Source of the DNA: Methanothrix sp.
Lineage (GTDB): Archaea; Halobacteriota; Methanosarcinia; Methanotrichales; Methanotrichaceae
NCBI GenBank assembly: GCA_025361645.1
Contig: JANYKI010000023.1
Coordinates: 1-54,988 of the forward strand
Length of the DNA stretch: 54,988 nt
Direction: 5' to 3'
A program made the translations under genes and the position numbers. Under the pieces are notes generated by a model. That model saw nothing but the letters and a program-made list of their open reading frames with translations, had not been told where the DNA came from and ran no database searches. Shown in pieces: positions 44,215-51,527 of the stretch (positions within the stretch are counted from its first letter, which is position 1; every line of letters starts with the position of its first letter).

Positions 44215-45033
44215 ATGGATAATGATGAAATAATAGGATTGTTCGAAGGCCTTTCTGATGTTTTTAACGTCCTGTATTTAAGACCGCTATGGCAGAAATA
44301 TAAATTAGATGACACGATAGATGCCGCTAGCCTATTTCTGGAAGGGTATGCTTTTGAGAGACAGGGTCGCAGTCCTGCGTTCTCACCTGCTGCTGTGGAG
44401 TCCATCAGTAGATACAGAAAAGCACATATCTCAGGGGATTTTCCTTTAGCCGTGTGGAAGAATTTCTGTGATTTGCTCGAAAATCAGGGACTAAATCCTA
44501 AATTGAATCCTTTATGCCATAAAGATCCATTATACCATCCTACTAATTCGTGTAATTGTATTTGGTGTATATTGAGTTCAGAAAATATAATTATTAGCAG
44601 TAAGAATGCTTTAGAAGCAGGTCAAACCAAAGAAGCATGGACGAAATTAGTAAAAATACGGGGCATAGGTCCAAAGATTGCTTCCTTCTTTTTAAGAGAT
44701 GTAGCGATCAGATATGAAAACGAGCTGCAACTTTCAAAGGATAACAACAGATGGCTCCTCCAGCCCATCGATATTTGGGTAAGAAGAATTGTTATGCACT
44801 TAGATAATAATATTGATAAAAATGCAAGATATGAAGACCTGGCAAAATGGATAGTAAGCAAATCTAAAAGGCCGGAATACTGCAATCAAGGCATGTGGTA
44901 TTTTGGGGCAAAGATCGCCCAAACGAAATTTCGATTAGATAACTACCTCGAAGACCCACAAGCCACAATTAATAAGCACATTATAACTTTACAGACGAAC
45001 GCTCAAGCTATACTTGAATTAAAGAGCGCATAA
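44215..45033 (+). CDS. HhH-GPD-like DNA repair protein (uncertain)
   Basis: 272 residues. A helix-hairpin-helix is visible at KLVKIRGIGPKIASFFLRD (about residues 145-163), followed by LQPIDIWVRRIV, where Asp186 fits the catalytic Asp of HhH-GPD glycosylases (PVDTHVRR pattern). The C-terminal iron-sulfur loop of Nth/MutY is absent; instead cysteines at 101, 113, 115 and 118 (NSCNCIWC) lie before the hairpin and could bind a metal. A base-excision glycosylase of the Ogg/AGOG kind is possible. TATA-like TTATATATAA lies near 44166, and GGTGGGG precedes the ATG. AT-rich codon use differs from its neighbours, which suggests acquisition. Confidence 0.6.
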   Translation: MDNDEIIGLFEGLSDVFNVLYLRPLWQKYKLDDTIDAASLFLEGYAFERQGRSPAFSPAAVESISRYRKAHISGDFPLAVWKNFCDLLENQGLNPKLNPLCHKDPLYHPTNSCNCIWCILSSENIIISSKNALEAGQTKEAWTKLVKIRGIGPKIASFFLRDVAIRYENELQLSKDNNRWLLQPIDIWVRRIVMHLDNNIDKNARYEDLAKWIVSKSKRPEYCNQGMWYFGAKIAQTKFRLDNYLEDPQATINKHIITLQTNAQAILELKSA

Positions 45034-45061
45034 ATCTAAAGCATCCGGAGAATTCGATTAA

Positions 45062-45796
45062 ATGCCCGCCCTCGCCTGGCAATACCACGAGCCCGACCAC
45101 CCCGGCGCAAACTTCGACGCCCTGGCCGAGATCTACGATCGCAATATGCAAAGGTTTCGAGATGTTCAGGGCGAGATTGAAGAGGTCCTGGACTTTCTCG
45201 ACCTGCAGCCCGACCAATCCGTCCTGGAGATAGGTACAGGCACAGGCGAGTTCGCCCTGGCTGCGGCCCGCTGCTGCACCCGGGTCTACGCTGTGGACCT
45301 CTCGCCAGGCATGCTGCGTTATGCCGAAAAGAAGGCCCAGATGCGCGGTGTGGCCAACGTCGAATTTCTGCCGGGGGGCTTTCTCACCTACCGGCATGAG
45401 GGCGCGCCGCTACACGCCATCGTCAGCCAGATTGCTCTGCACCATCTGCCCGATTTTTGGAAGCAGATCGCGCTTTTACGCATGGCAGAGATGCTGGCCG
45501 AGGGCGGAAAGCTTTGCCTGCGGGATGTGGTCTACTCCTTTGATCCGGCGAAGCACGGGGAATTCCTGGATGAATTTATCTCGAAGGCCGCGGAGAAGGC
45601 CGGCCCCCAGTTCGCCCGCAGCATCTGTGAGCACGTGCGAAATGAATATTCGACTATGGATTGGATTATGCGAGGCATGATCGAAAGAGCGGGCTTTAAG
45701 ATAGAAAAAGCGACGCATAGCCAGGGGTTCTTCGCTCTCTATCTGTGCACGAAGACGACTAATAGCGCATCAGCAGAAGGGAACTCTAATGATTGA
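45062..45796 (+). CDS. class I SAM-dependent methyltransferase
   Basis: 244 residues. Motif I is VLEIGTGTGEFALAAA (residues about 54-69), motif II YAVDLSPGML, and the later strand contains IVSQIALHHLPDF, typical of UbiE/Methyltransf_11-like enzymes. The N-terminus is Trp/His-rich (WQYHEPDHPG), and HYH-like acidic residues in FDALAEIYDRN are family typical. The end overlaps the SWIM gene start by 8 bp, which suggests coupling. Substrate unknown. Confidence 0.85.
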   Translation: MPALAWQYHEPDHPGANFDALAEIYDRNMQRFRDVQGEIEEVLDFLDLQPDQSVLEIGTGTGEFALAAARCCTRVYAVDLSPGMLRYAEKKAQMRGVANVEFLPGGFLTYRHEGAPLHAIVSQIALHHLPDFWKQIALLRMAEMLAEGGKLCLRDVVYSFDPAKHGEFLDEFISKAAEKAGPQFARSICEHVRNEYSTMDWIMRGMIERAGFKIEKATHSQGFFALYLCTKTTNSASAEGNSND

Positions 45797-47456
45797 CTTG
45801 GATGAGGATGATCTCAGGCAAATGTGCACCGAGTCCTCTTTCGACAAGGGAGAGCGATATTTCGAGGAGGGAAGAGTGCGCATCAAGGAGGCCACGACCA
45901 CCAGAGTAAAGGCGGTTGTGAGCGGGACAAATGACTATCAGGTGGAAATTGAGCTGGATGAGGAGTTTTCTGGCGAATGCGACTGTCCTTACGACTGGGA
46001 TGGGCTATGCAAGCACATAGTTGCTACCTTTCTGGCAGTCATCCGCGATGACGTGGAGATCGAGCCTCTAATGAATAAAAGCAGCTCCGAATTGCAGGAT
46101 ACCAAGAATCTCCTTAAGCTGACCGATGCGGATGCTTTGCGAAGCTTCTTGCTCTTCGAGATGGAGAGGCGACCCGATCTTTTTAATCGGTTCAAAGCCA
46201 TCTTTGGCAAAGAAGGCGAGGGAAGAAGTCTGGATGATTATAAGGCGGAGGTCGAATCGCTCTACGATGATGTCGAGCATCACGGTTGTGTTCCTTACGG
46301 AGAGGACATAGACTTCTCTTCGCTAAGCGATCTGGCTGAGCTTTATATTCAGAAAGGCGATTTCCTGGAGGCGGCCAAGATCTACCAGGCCCTTTCCGAG
46401 GTCATAGCTGAGAAAATGGATGAGGTGGACGACTCAGACGGCAACTATGGAGGAGAGTTCACCGATAGCCTGGAGGCATTCACAGACTGCATATTCAAGG
46501 CCGGACTGGATGCAAATGGCAGGAGGCCTTACATCAAGTATCTCTTCGACAAGTACCAGCAAGGGGATCCTGACTATTTCCAGAGCGACTATTGCGAGGC
46601 TTTAGATAAGCTCTGCCGCGAAGAGTCGGACCGGCGATACTGGAAAGAGCTGCTGGAGCCGCATATGCCAGGCGAGCTTCCCGGTGATCAGGATTGTTGG
46701 CACCATCATGGTGCGATGATGCTGATCTCGATGAAGCTTGACCTTCATCTCAAGCTCGGGGAGAAGGATGATTTTTATGGGCTCATCGAGAAATATTACC
46801 GTACCAGTGATGCACTTTGTCTCAGGTATGCCCGGCAGCTTTTGGCCGATGGGGCGAAAGCGAAGGCGCGGGAGGTGGCTGAGGAGGGCGTGGCCATCTT
46901 TGAAGATCATCTTACAAAGGAGTTACGAGATTTCCTAAGCGGGATCTACAAAGATTCTGATCCGAAAAAGTACCGGGATACACTACAGTCGCTATTTCTC
47001 CAGAGCGGGGATTGGCAGTATTACGGGCCGCTAAAGAAGTCCTCTAAGCCGGAGGAGTGGCAAGAGCGGCTGGGCAAGTTACTGGCTCACTTTGCAGAGA
47101 ACAGATCCACGGACTGGTCCGGCAGGAGCAAGCTAATTGATATCTATCTTAAAGAGAAGATGTACGATCAGGCGCTGACAGAGGTACTGGCCAGGAGAAG
47201 CCTCTCCACCTTAAGATCGTATCAAAATGATCTGGCCTACCGCTACCCTGAGCAGTACTTCAACGTCTACCAGGAGTTGATTATTCCCTTTGCCGATAAG
47301 GGTACGGGAAGGAAACACTATCAAGAAGTCGTATCCTATCTGAAGCAAATGAAAAGCATGGAGGGCTACGAAGGGGCCGTTTCAGAGATCGTGGGGCAGC
47401 TCAGGGTAGAGCACAGGAGAAAGCCAGCCTTCATCGACGAGATGAAAGGACTGTGA
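45789..47456 (+). CDS. SWIM zinc-finger protein with helical repeat region
   Basis: 555 residues. The SWIM motif CDCPYDWDGLCKH (Cys64, Cys66, Cys74, His76) follows a small beta domain with VVSGTNDYQVEIEL. The remaining 450 residues are helical, with repeat-like segments (LYIQKGDFLEAAKIYQAL, YLKEKMYDQALTEVLARR) that look like TPR-type units. No helicase domain is present, unlike Snf2-SWIM proteins. It is probably co-translated with the methyltransferase. Function unknown; DNA or protein binding is inferred. Confidence 0.8.
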   Translation: MIDLDEDDLRQMCTESSFDKGERYFEEGRVRIKEATTTRVKAVVSGTNDYQVEIELDEEFSGECDCPYDWDGLCKHIVATFLAVIRDDVEIEPLMNKSSSELQDTKNLLKLTDADALRSFLLFEMERRPDLFNRFKAIFGKEGEGRSLDDYKAEVESLYDDVEHHGCVPYGEDIDFSSLSDLAELYIQKGDFLEAAKIYQALSEVIAEKMDEVDDSDGNYGGEFTDSLEAFTDCIFKAGLDANGRRPYIKYLFDKYQQGDPDYFQSDYCEALDKLCREESDRRYWKELLEPHMPGELPGDQDCWHHHGAMMLISMKLDLHLKLGEKDDFYGLIEKYYRTSDALCLRYARQLLADGAKAKAREVAEEGVAIFEDHLTKELRDFLSGIYKDSDPKKYRDTLQSLFLQSGDWQYYGPLKKSSKPEEWQERLGKLLAHFAENRSTDWSGRSKLIDIYLKEKMYDQALTEVLARRSLSTLRSYQNDLAYRYPEQYFNVYQELIIPFADKGTGRKHYQEVVSYLKQMKSMEGYEGAVSEIVGQLRVEHRRKPAFIDEMKGL

Positions 47457-47521
47457 AGATCTGCTATTGAAAGCGACCTCATGCTAAAGACCAAATACGA
47501 AAAGAGAGAATAATTAAATTG

Positions 47522-48160
47522 ATGCATAAACTCACCGCCGTTGTCTCAGGAAAAGTGCAGATGGCCGGCTACAGATCCAAGGTAGTGACCATAGCCAGAG
47601 CATTTGGCCTTAAAGGGTATGTAAGAAATCTGCAGGACGGCAGAGTGAAGATATTGGCCGAGGGCCCCCTTGACGATCTGGAGCGTTTTCTTAAGGCCAT
47701 AAAAATTGAGAATACTCTTATCAAAGTTGACGATATCCAAAGCGAGTTTTCCGATGCATTGGGTGCTTACGACGACTTTTTCAAGGTGGCTGGCGAGAAT
47801 GAGACCGATGCCCGGCTTGATGTTGCTGCCGGTCATCTTAAAGAACTGATTGTGGTAGTGAAAGACGGTTTTAAGGAGACGGTCTCCAAGCTAGGGGGCA
47901 TGGACAGCAGCCTGAAAGAGATCTCCCAAAAACAGGACGAAATGATCGCTGAGACGAGAGGCGGATTCAAGGAAAACAACGCCCTGCTCCAAGAGTTCTC
48001 CGCAAAGCAAGATTATGTGATCGATGCCATTGACGAAGCCCGTGCGGACGTCGTCTCCGAAGTGCAAGGCATGCGCTCGGATTTGAAGGGTCGCATGGAT
48101 GAGCGGCTGCAGAGGATCGAGAGCGATGTGGTGGAGATCAAGGCCCGCATGAGGCCTTAG
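47522..48160 (+). CDS. acylphosphatase domain fused to coiled coil
   Basis: 212 residues. Residues 1-90 are an acylphosphatase: KVQMAGYRSKVVTIARAFGL followed by GYVRNLQDGRVKILAEG, with the catalytic Arg18 and Asn36 in place. The rest is a long helical coiled coil (GFKETVSKLGG, GFKENNALLQEF, MRSDLKGRMDERLQRIE) with heptad-like repeats that resembles a signalling or tethering stalk. Acylphosphatases are usually stand-alone enzymes of about 90 residues, so the fusion suggests a sensor or scaffold role. The ATG at 47522 (not the TTG at 47519) starts the domain. Confidence 0.82.
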   Translation: MHKLTAVVSGKVQMAGYRSKVVTIARAFGLKGYVRNLQDGRVKILAEGPLDDLERFLKAIKIENTLIKVDDIQSEFSDALGAYDDFFKVAGENETDARLDVAAGHLKELIVVVKDGFKETVSKLGGMDSSLKEISQKQDEMIAETRGGFKENNALLQEFSAKQDYVIDAIDEARADVVSEVQGMRSDLKGRMDERLQRIESDVVEIKARMRP

Positions 48161-48220
48161 CTCGCTGTCGTTGTAGCCGACGGGATGATCCCGTTGGGAC
48201 ATTATGGCTGGACATTCCAC

Positions 48221-48274
48221 CTAAAATATAACCTTAAGATCTTCCAGCGTGTAAATGTCAGGCTCGTTTTCAAA
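48221..48274 (-). pseudogene. remnant of the 50-residue Mrr-associated small protein
   Basis: The fragment FENEPDIYTLEDLK (minus strand) is nearly the same as LENEPDIYTLEDLN at the end of the small protein at 51375. It is in frame with, and starts 9 bases after, the stop of the antitoxin-like gene at 48284, but has no start of its own. It marks a decayed or swapped gene of the last cassette of the array. Confidence 0.55.
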
Positions 48275-48283
48275 GATGAAAGA

Positions 48284-48448
48284 TCATAGATCACGTAGAT
48301 AGGCGATTGCGTCCTCCACTTTATCAAATCGCTTCGCCAGCCCCATTTTACATTCCCTGGCGCCTTTTAAAGTTCCGGCAACAATGCGCTCATCTTCTTC
48401 AAGAGGCACCGTTTTCTTTGCGGGCACCTTGGATATTTTCGCTTTCAT
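48284..48448 (-). CDS. antitoxin-like small protein, toxin missing
   Basis: 54 residues, starting MKAKISKVPAKKTVPLEED. It aligns well with the RelE-partner protein at 49970: both carry EDERIVA, then TLKG, then GL-KRF near the C-terminus. The start ATG lies 1 base after the stop of gene-tail repeat E. No toxin frame follows; instead a fragment of another small gene is found. A longer frame reaching 48529 exists but the added residues read through the repeat in the wrong phase. Confidence 0.65.
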   Translation of the reverse strand: MKAKISKVPAKKTVPLEEDERIVAGTLKGARECKMGLAKRFDKVEDAIAYLRDL

Positions 48449-48449
48449 C

Positions 48450-48720
48450 TCAATCGCCTGGCTTAACATGGAACTTAATGCTTTTAAGGACTTTCTCCAG
48501 CATATTTGCCTGGCTCCCCGCCTCCACAATCCCTATCTCATCTTCAGTCAGACCGTACGGCCGGGCCCCCGTCGATCTGCCCGTCCGTGGCCTCGATGCG
48601 TCGCTCTAGGGCAGTTTTTTCGTGAGGCGTGCCAGGCTTTCGGGAGCTGTTTATGTAAGGAGAGCCTCTGTTCCAGGGAGACCATGCGAACGTGGCGGGC
48701 GGCATCGTGTGGATTGCAGA
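48450..48720 (-). repeat. decayed copy E of the 3' end of the restriction-modification gene
   Basis: On the minus strand it matches the end of the gene at 52441: MVSLEQRLSLHKQLP, a frameshift at the GGGGGCCCGG core, then YGLTEDEIGIVEAGSQ in another frame up to a TGA at 48450-48452. The last 60 bases (…LEKVLKSIKF…) are shared with copy C but not with the intact gene. It directly precedes the antitoxin-like gene at 48448. Confidence 0.8.
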
Positions 48721-48753
48721 ATCAATAATTGATCTGAAGCTTCATCAGTTTTA

Positions 48754-49234
48754 TCACAAACCGATCGTTTTCCGAGCATCTTTCAGCGAGACAATTTTGA
48801 GCCGAAAGCCATCTGGAACCTGATAGTGCCGAAGAATTTTGTCGGTCGTAATAAGGAAGTCCATGCCATAAGCTAACGAGTATCCAAGATGGGTTCGATC
48901 TGTAGGCTGCATTCGATCTTGGCATTCTTCAACGAGATTCCAGCAAATTTCGGCTGCCTCATCGCTCGGCAGAAGAAAACGGATCTCCAGTTTTCTCCAC
49001 AGCTCGATCAAAGCTGAGATCTGCTCCAGTTTCTGCGGATCTTTGCTTTCCTTCTCGGCGGTTATGGTTTTGAAGACGGTTTCAGCCAGAACGGAGAACG
49101 GAACACCGTAGTTCCAGATCAGGATGATTATCGATGTGCTCCAGAAGGCTAGAGGCTAGACGCACATTTCTTTCTCTTTTATCCTGACCGACAGAAAAGA
49201 AGAAAATGTCCGAATCAACTGCTACATGTTTCAT
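48754..49234 (-). pseudogene. VapC-type PIN toxin with frameshift
   Basis: The minus-strand frame from 49234 begins KHVAVDSDIFFFSVGQDKRE, the first beta strand and Asp of a PIN domain, and runs to about 49110. The rest (YGVPFSVLAETVFKTI, then PTDRTHLGYSLAYG and FLITTDKIL with the second acidic cluster) is in another frame ending at 48754. The offset between the frames is not a multiple of three, so a single indel between about 49090 and 49145 splits the gene. The start overlaps the partner's stop (ATGA). The toxin is probably inactive unless a programmed shift occurs. Confidence 0.68.
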
Positions 49235-49389
49235 TTCTTATGGAAAGCTTTCTTGATTCGTTCCCTGGTTGCAAGAGCTTCCTCTTTGGTTACTGCCCAA
49301 ACGATATTGCCGTTGATATCCACGGCGCCGCCATAGGGAAGCTGGTTTTTCTCCGAATCGTATCTTTGGCCAACTACTTCTTGCGTCAT
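49231..49389 (-). CDS. small antitoxin-like partner of the frameshifted VapC
   Basis: 52 residues: MTQEVVGQRYDSEKNQLPYG, then GAVDINGNIVWAVTKEEAL and a basic helical end. No family was recognised. It is upstream of, and overlaps by 4 bp, the PIN gene, which is the arrangement of a VapB antitoxin. A frame open to 49470 exists but enters gene-tail repeat D. Confidence 0.55.
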   Translation of the reverse strand: MTQEVVGQRYDSEKNQLPYGGAVDINGNIVWAVTKEEALATRERIKKAFHKK

Positions 49390-49447
49390 TCTTTTCCTCG
49401 ATCCAGGTTTTGCTTCATGAAAAGAAATAGTTTTTCGTCGGATTCTT

Positions 49448-49665
49448 TTATCCGTTCGCTGCCTGCACAATTTCGATCTCCTTCTCCGTCAGCCCATAAA
49501 GCCGGGCCCCCGTCGATCTGTCCGTCCGTGGCCTCGATCTGCCGCTCTAGGGCAGTCTTTTCGTGAGGCGTGCCAGGCTTTCGGGAGCTGTTTATGCAGG
49601 GCGAGCGTCTAGCACCACCAGGGAGACCAGGCGAACGTGACGGGCGACATTAGCAGGATTGGCAG
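49448..49665 (-). repeat. decayed copy D of the 3' end of the restriction-modification gene
   Basis: The minus strand matches the end of the 52441 gene over the segment coding for MVSL…LHKQLP…LYGLTEKEIEIV, with the same frameshifting GGGGGCCCGG core as the other copies, and ends in its own TAA at 49448-49450. The stretch GCGTCTAGCACCACCAGGG is shared with copy C, so C and D are closest to each other. Confidence 0.8.
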
Positions 49666-49702
49666 ATTATGTGATATGAGACAAACGCAACTGCAGAAAA
49701 CG

Positions 49703-49963
49703 TCATATGTTGTATGCGTAATCGTGATGATCGAAGTTAACGAACCAGACTTCTGCAAGAATAATCTCATAAATGATTATCCAATTTCCGACATGGACAC
49801 TTCGATAACCAGCAAGGTTTTGCGTAAGTGTTTCCCCAATCTCAGGATTTTGCAGAATTTCTCGAATCTTTTTAAGAGTTCTTTCCTTCAAAACGAGATT
49901 CTTTTTGGTCAGGCGCTTGAAATTTTTGTCGAAAAGGGGTGACGATTGCGGCGAATAATTCAT
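49703..49963 (-). CDS. RelE/YafQ-type mRNA interferase toxin
   Basis: 86 residues. The RelE-like fold is indicated by FDKNFKRLTKKNLVLKERTL in the first helices and the C-terminal strands VGNWIIIYEIILAEVWFVNF followed by DHHDYAY, the usual end of ParE/RelE toxins (His-Asp-x-Tyr). It would cut ribosome-bound mRNA when free of its antitoxin. Only 6 bp separate it from the small gene upstream, which is the antitoxin. The frame is intact. Confidence 0.82.
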   Translation of the reverse strand: MNYSPQSSPLFDKNFKRLTKKNLVLKERTLKKIREILQNPEIGETLTQNLAGYRSVHVGNWIIIYEIILAEVWFVNFDHHDYAYNI

Positions 49964-49969
49964 GTGAAT

Positions 49970-50134
49970 CTACAGGTTTGAAAGGTGCTCTATGAATTCG
50001 TCCGCATTTTTGAAGCGCTTTCCAAGACCAGCCCGAAGCTCTGCTTCTCCTTTTAAGGTATTGGCTACGATGCGCTCATCATCTTCGATCGATCTGTATT
50101 TCGTTTCTGGCTTCTTGACAGTCTTTGCCATCAT
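49970..50134 (-). CDS. antitoxin of the RelE-type toxin
   Basis: 54 residues, starting MMAKTVKKPETKYRSIEDDE. It is homologous to the small protein at 48284 (shared EDDERIVA, TLKG, GL-KRF). It precedes the RelE-like toxin on the same strand by 6 bp, the normal antitoxin-toxin order. No clear HTH or AbrB motif; it may wrap the toxin with its helical C-terminus. The upstream flank is gene-tail repeat C. Confidence 0.75.
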   Translation of the reverse strand: MMAKTVKKPETKYRSIEDDERIVANTLKGEAELRAGLGKRFKNADEFIEHLSNL

Positions 50135-50140
50135 TTAAGA

Positions 50141-50400
50141 TCGCCTGATATGCACATGGACTCAATGCTTTAAAGGCTTTCGCCAGCACATTTACCTGGC
50201 TTCCCGCCTCCACAATCCCGATCTCCTCTTCGGTCAGACCGTACCGCCGGGCCCCCTTCGATCTGCCGTCCGTAGCCTCGATCTGGCCGCTTGCAGGGCA
50301 GTCTTTTCGTTAGGCGTGCCGGTTTAGGGAGCTGTTTATGCATGACGTAGCGTCTAGCACCACCAGGGAAACCAGGCGAACGTGACGGGCGACGTCTTCG
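50141..50400 (-). repeat. decayed copy C of the 3' end of the restriction-modification gene
   Basis: Minus strand: remnants of LHKQLP…, the shared frameshifting core (here GGGGGCCCGG with one change beside it), YGLTEEEIGIVEAGSQ and VLAKAFKAL, the last being common with copy E. The element runs up to the start of the antitoxin gene at 50134. Confidence 0.8.
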
Positions 50401-50421
50401 GAATGATCCAATAAATAAAAA

Positions 50422-50763
50422 TTATTTTTTAATATAAGATATAACTCTCTCTGCCCTGATCAAAGCATCCTGAGACATTGAAGACAAACCGTTGATTGAA
50501 TCGTCATAATCTGCTCTATTACGATGATTTCGCAGACGTCTTAATTCTAAGGCCAGTTTCCTTCCATTGCATCTTTTGCCCAAGCTGTAGAACTGGCTAA
50601 TTACATAACTATGGACGCTTTCATCAGGGATGGGCTTGTGCTCCACATCTCTTAGATGGTTTCTAGCGATACAAAAGGCCGCATAGTATGCCCTGCTAAT
50701 TGATGAGCGAAGCCTTGCCTCATCTTTCTCACCAGATGATGCCAGACTTTTTGCCAGGCTCAA
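50422..50763 (-). CDS. HEPN-domain protein, probable toxin of a two-gene system
   Basis: 113 residues, all helical. SSISRAYYAAFCIARNHLRD matches the first helix pair of HEPN domains (COG1895-like), and LRRLRNHRNRADYDD fits their conserved R-rich RxxxADY segment with a nearby His. HEPN proteins of this size are often ribonucleases or nucleotidyl-transferase partners in toxin-antitoxin pairs. It follows the 123-residue gene by 20 bp on the same strand. Confidence 0.75.
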   Translation of the reverse strand: MSLAKSLASSGEKDEARLRSSISRAYYAAFCIARNHLRDVEHKPIPDESVHSYVISQFYSLGKRCNGRKLALELRRLRNHRNRADYDDSINGLSSMSQDALIRAERVISYIKK

Positions 50764-50783
50764 GTAGCGACACCAGTCGAAGC

Positions 50784-51155
50784 CTATTCGTACTCCACCT
50801 GGATGAGCAGCTTTGAGTCTGACGCATCAGAGGCATTGAGCCACCAATTATCGTCTAGTTGATCCAGTTTATCAATGGCATCTAGCGGCGATAGGTCGGT
50901 GCAGATGTAGATCACCAACTGTTTTTCGCCAATCTCGTCCGGATCAGTCACTACTTCTAAAAATAGGATCTCTGAAGGGAAATAATTTCGTATTCGATGG
51001 TAGGCCTCCATTAGCAAAGGCAAAAGATGTAGATTATTGCCGATAAAGTCGTACACATCGTTCACTGTCTTTAGTGTATATTTGTTATTGAGGAGTATCA
51101 TATCATGATTTAGCTTGGTATCTCCTCGATCTCCGACATCCACCTCAGTGATCAT
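50784..51155 (-). CDS. partner of the HEPN protein, probable antitoxin
   Basis: 123 residues, soluble alpha/beta. Features: LKTVNDVYDFIGNNLHLLP, EILFLEVVTDPDEIGEKQLVIYI, and DQLDDNWWLNASDA near the C-terminus, a pattern (FLEVVxDPE…WWL) that I have seen described in small proteins beside HEPN genes. No MNT-type GSxxxG nucleotidyl-transferase motif is present, so this is not the common MNT-HEPN pair. The first gene after gene-tail repeat B. Confidence 0.62.
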   Translation of the reverse strand: MITEVDVGDRGDTKLNHDMILLNNKYTLKTVNDVYDFIGNNLHLLPLLMEAYHRIRNYFPSEILFLEVVTDPDEIGEKQLVIYICTDLSPLDAIDKLDQLDDNWWLNASDASDSKLLIQVEYE

Positions 51156-51228
51156 CTGAATTTCTCTTCGTCGGCTTGGAATAAATAGATTTCATCGGCT
51201 AGGAAATCAACTGCATTACTTGCTCGCA

Positions 51229-51358
51229 GCCTCCCCAATCCCTATCTTCTCCTCCCGTCAGCCCATAAAGCCGGGCCCCCGTCGATCTGCCCGTCCGTGG
51301 CCTCGAAGCGCCGTTGCAGGGCAGTCTTCTCGTGAGGCGTGCCGGCTTGGAGAAGCTG
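51229..51358 (-). repeat. decayed copy B of the 3' end of the restriction-modification gene
   Basis: The shortest copy: on the minus strand it starts within the LHKQLP region and includes GTPHEKTALQRR-like coding bases, the frameshifting GGGGGCCCGG core and LYGLTG. It lies between the small Mrr-linked gene and the HEPN cassette. Close base identity with the intact gene (such as CGTGAGGCGTGCCGGC on the plus strand) shows recent origin. Confidence 0.8.
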
Positions 51359-51374
51359 AATTCAGATATTTCAG

Positions 51375-51527
51375 CTAAAATTTAGTATTTAGGTCTTCGA
51401 GAGTGTAAATGTCCGGCTCGTTTTCTAGAATCCGTGCCAGGCTTCTTTCTGAGAGTCTCATGAGGCCCCTTGTAATTGCCCGATCTTCATCTAAAGAGTT
51501 TTCAAGCAAAGCGCATGGTTCCTTCAT
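51375..51527 (-). CDS. 50-residue protein coupled to the Mrr nuclease
   Basis: 50 residues: MKEPCALLENSLDEDRAITR, then GLMRLSERSLARIL and ENEPDIYTLEDLNTKF. The ATG overlaps the stop of the Mrr gene by 4 bp (ATGA), so the two are probably co-translated. The DEDRAITRG start resembles small antitoxin-type proteins, and a decayed copy of its end lies at 48221. A role as regulator or immunity factor of the nuclease is inferred from position. Confidence 0.55.
   Translation of the reverse strand: MKEPCALLENSLDEDRAITRGLMRLSERSLARILENEPDIYTLEDLNTKF

Noticed and set aside
48450-51358. Repeats as insertion sequences or MITEs
   Set aside because: No terminal inverted repeats, no target duplications that I could recognise, and the sequence is the end of a restriction-modification gene.
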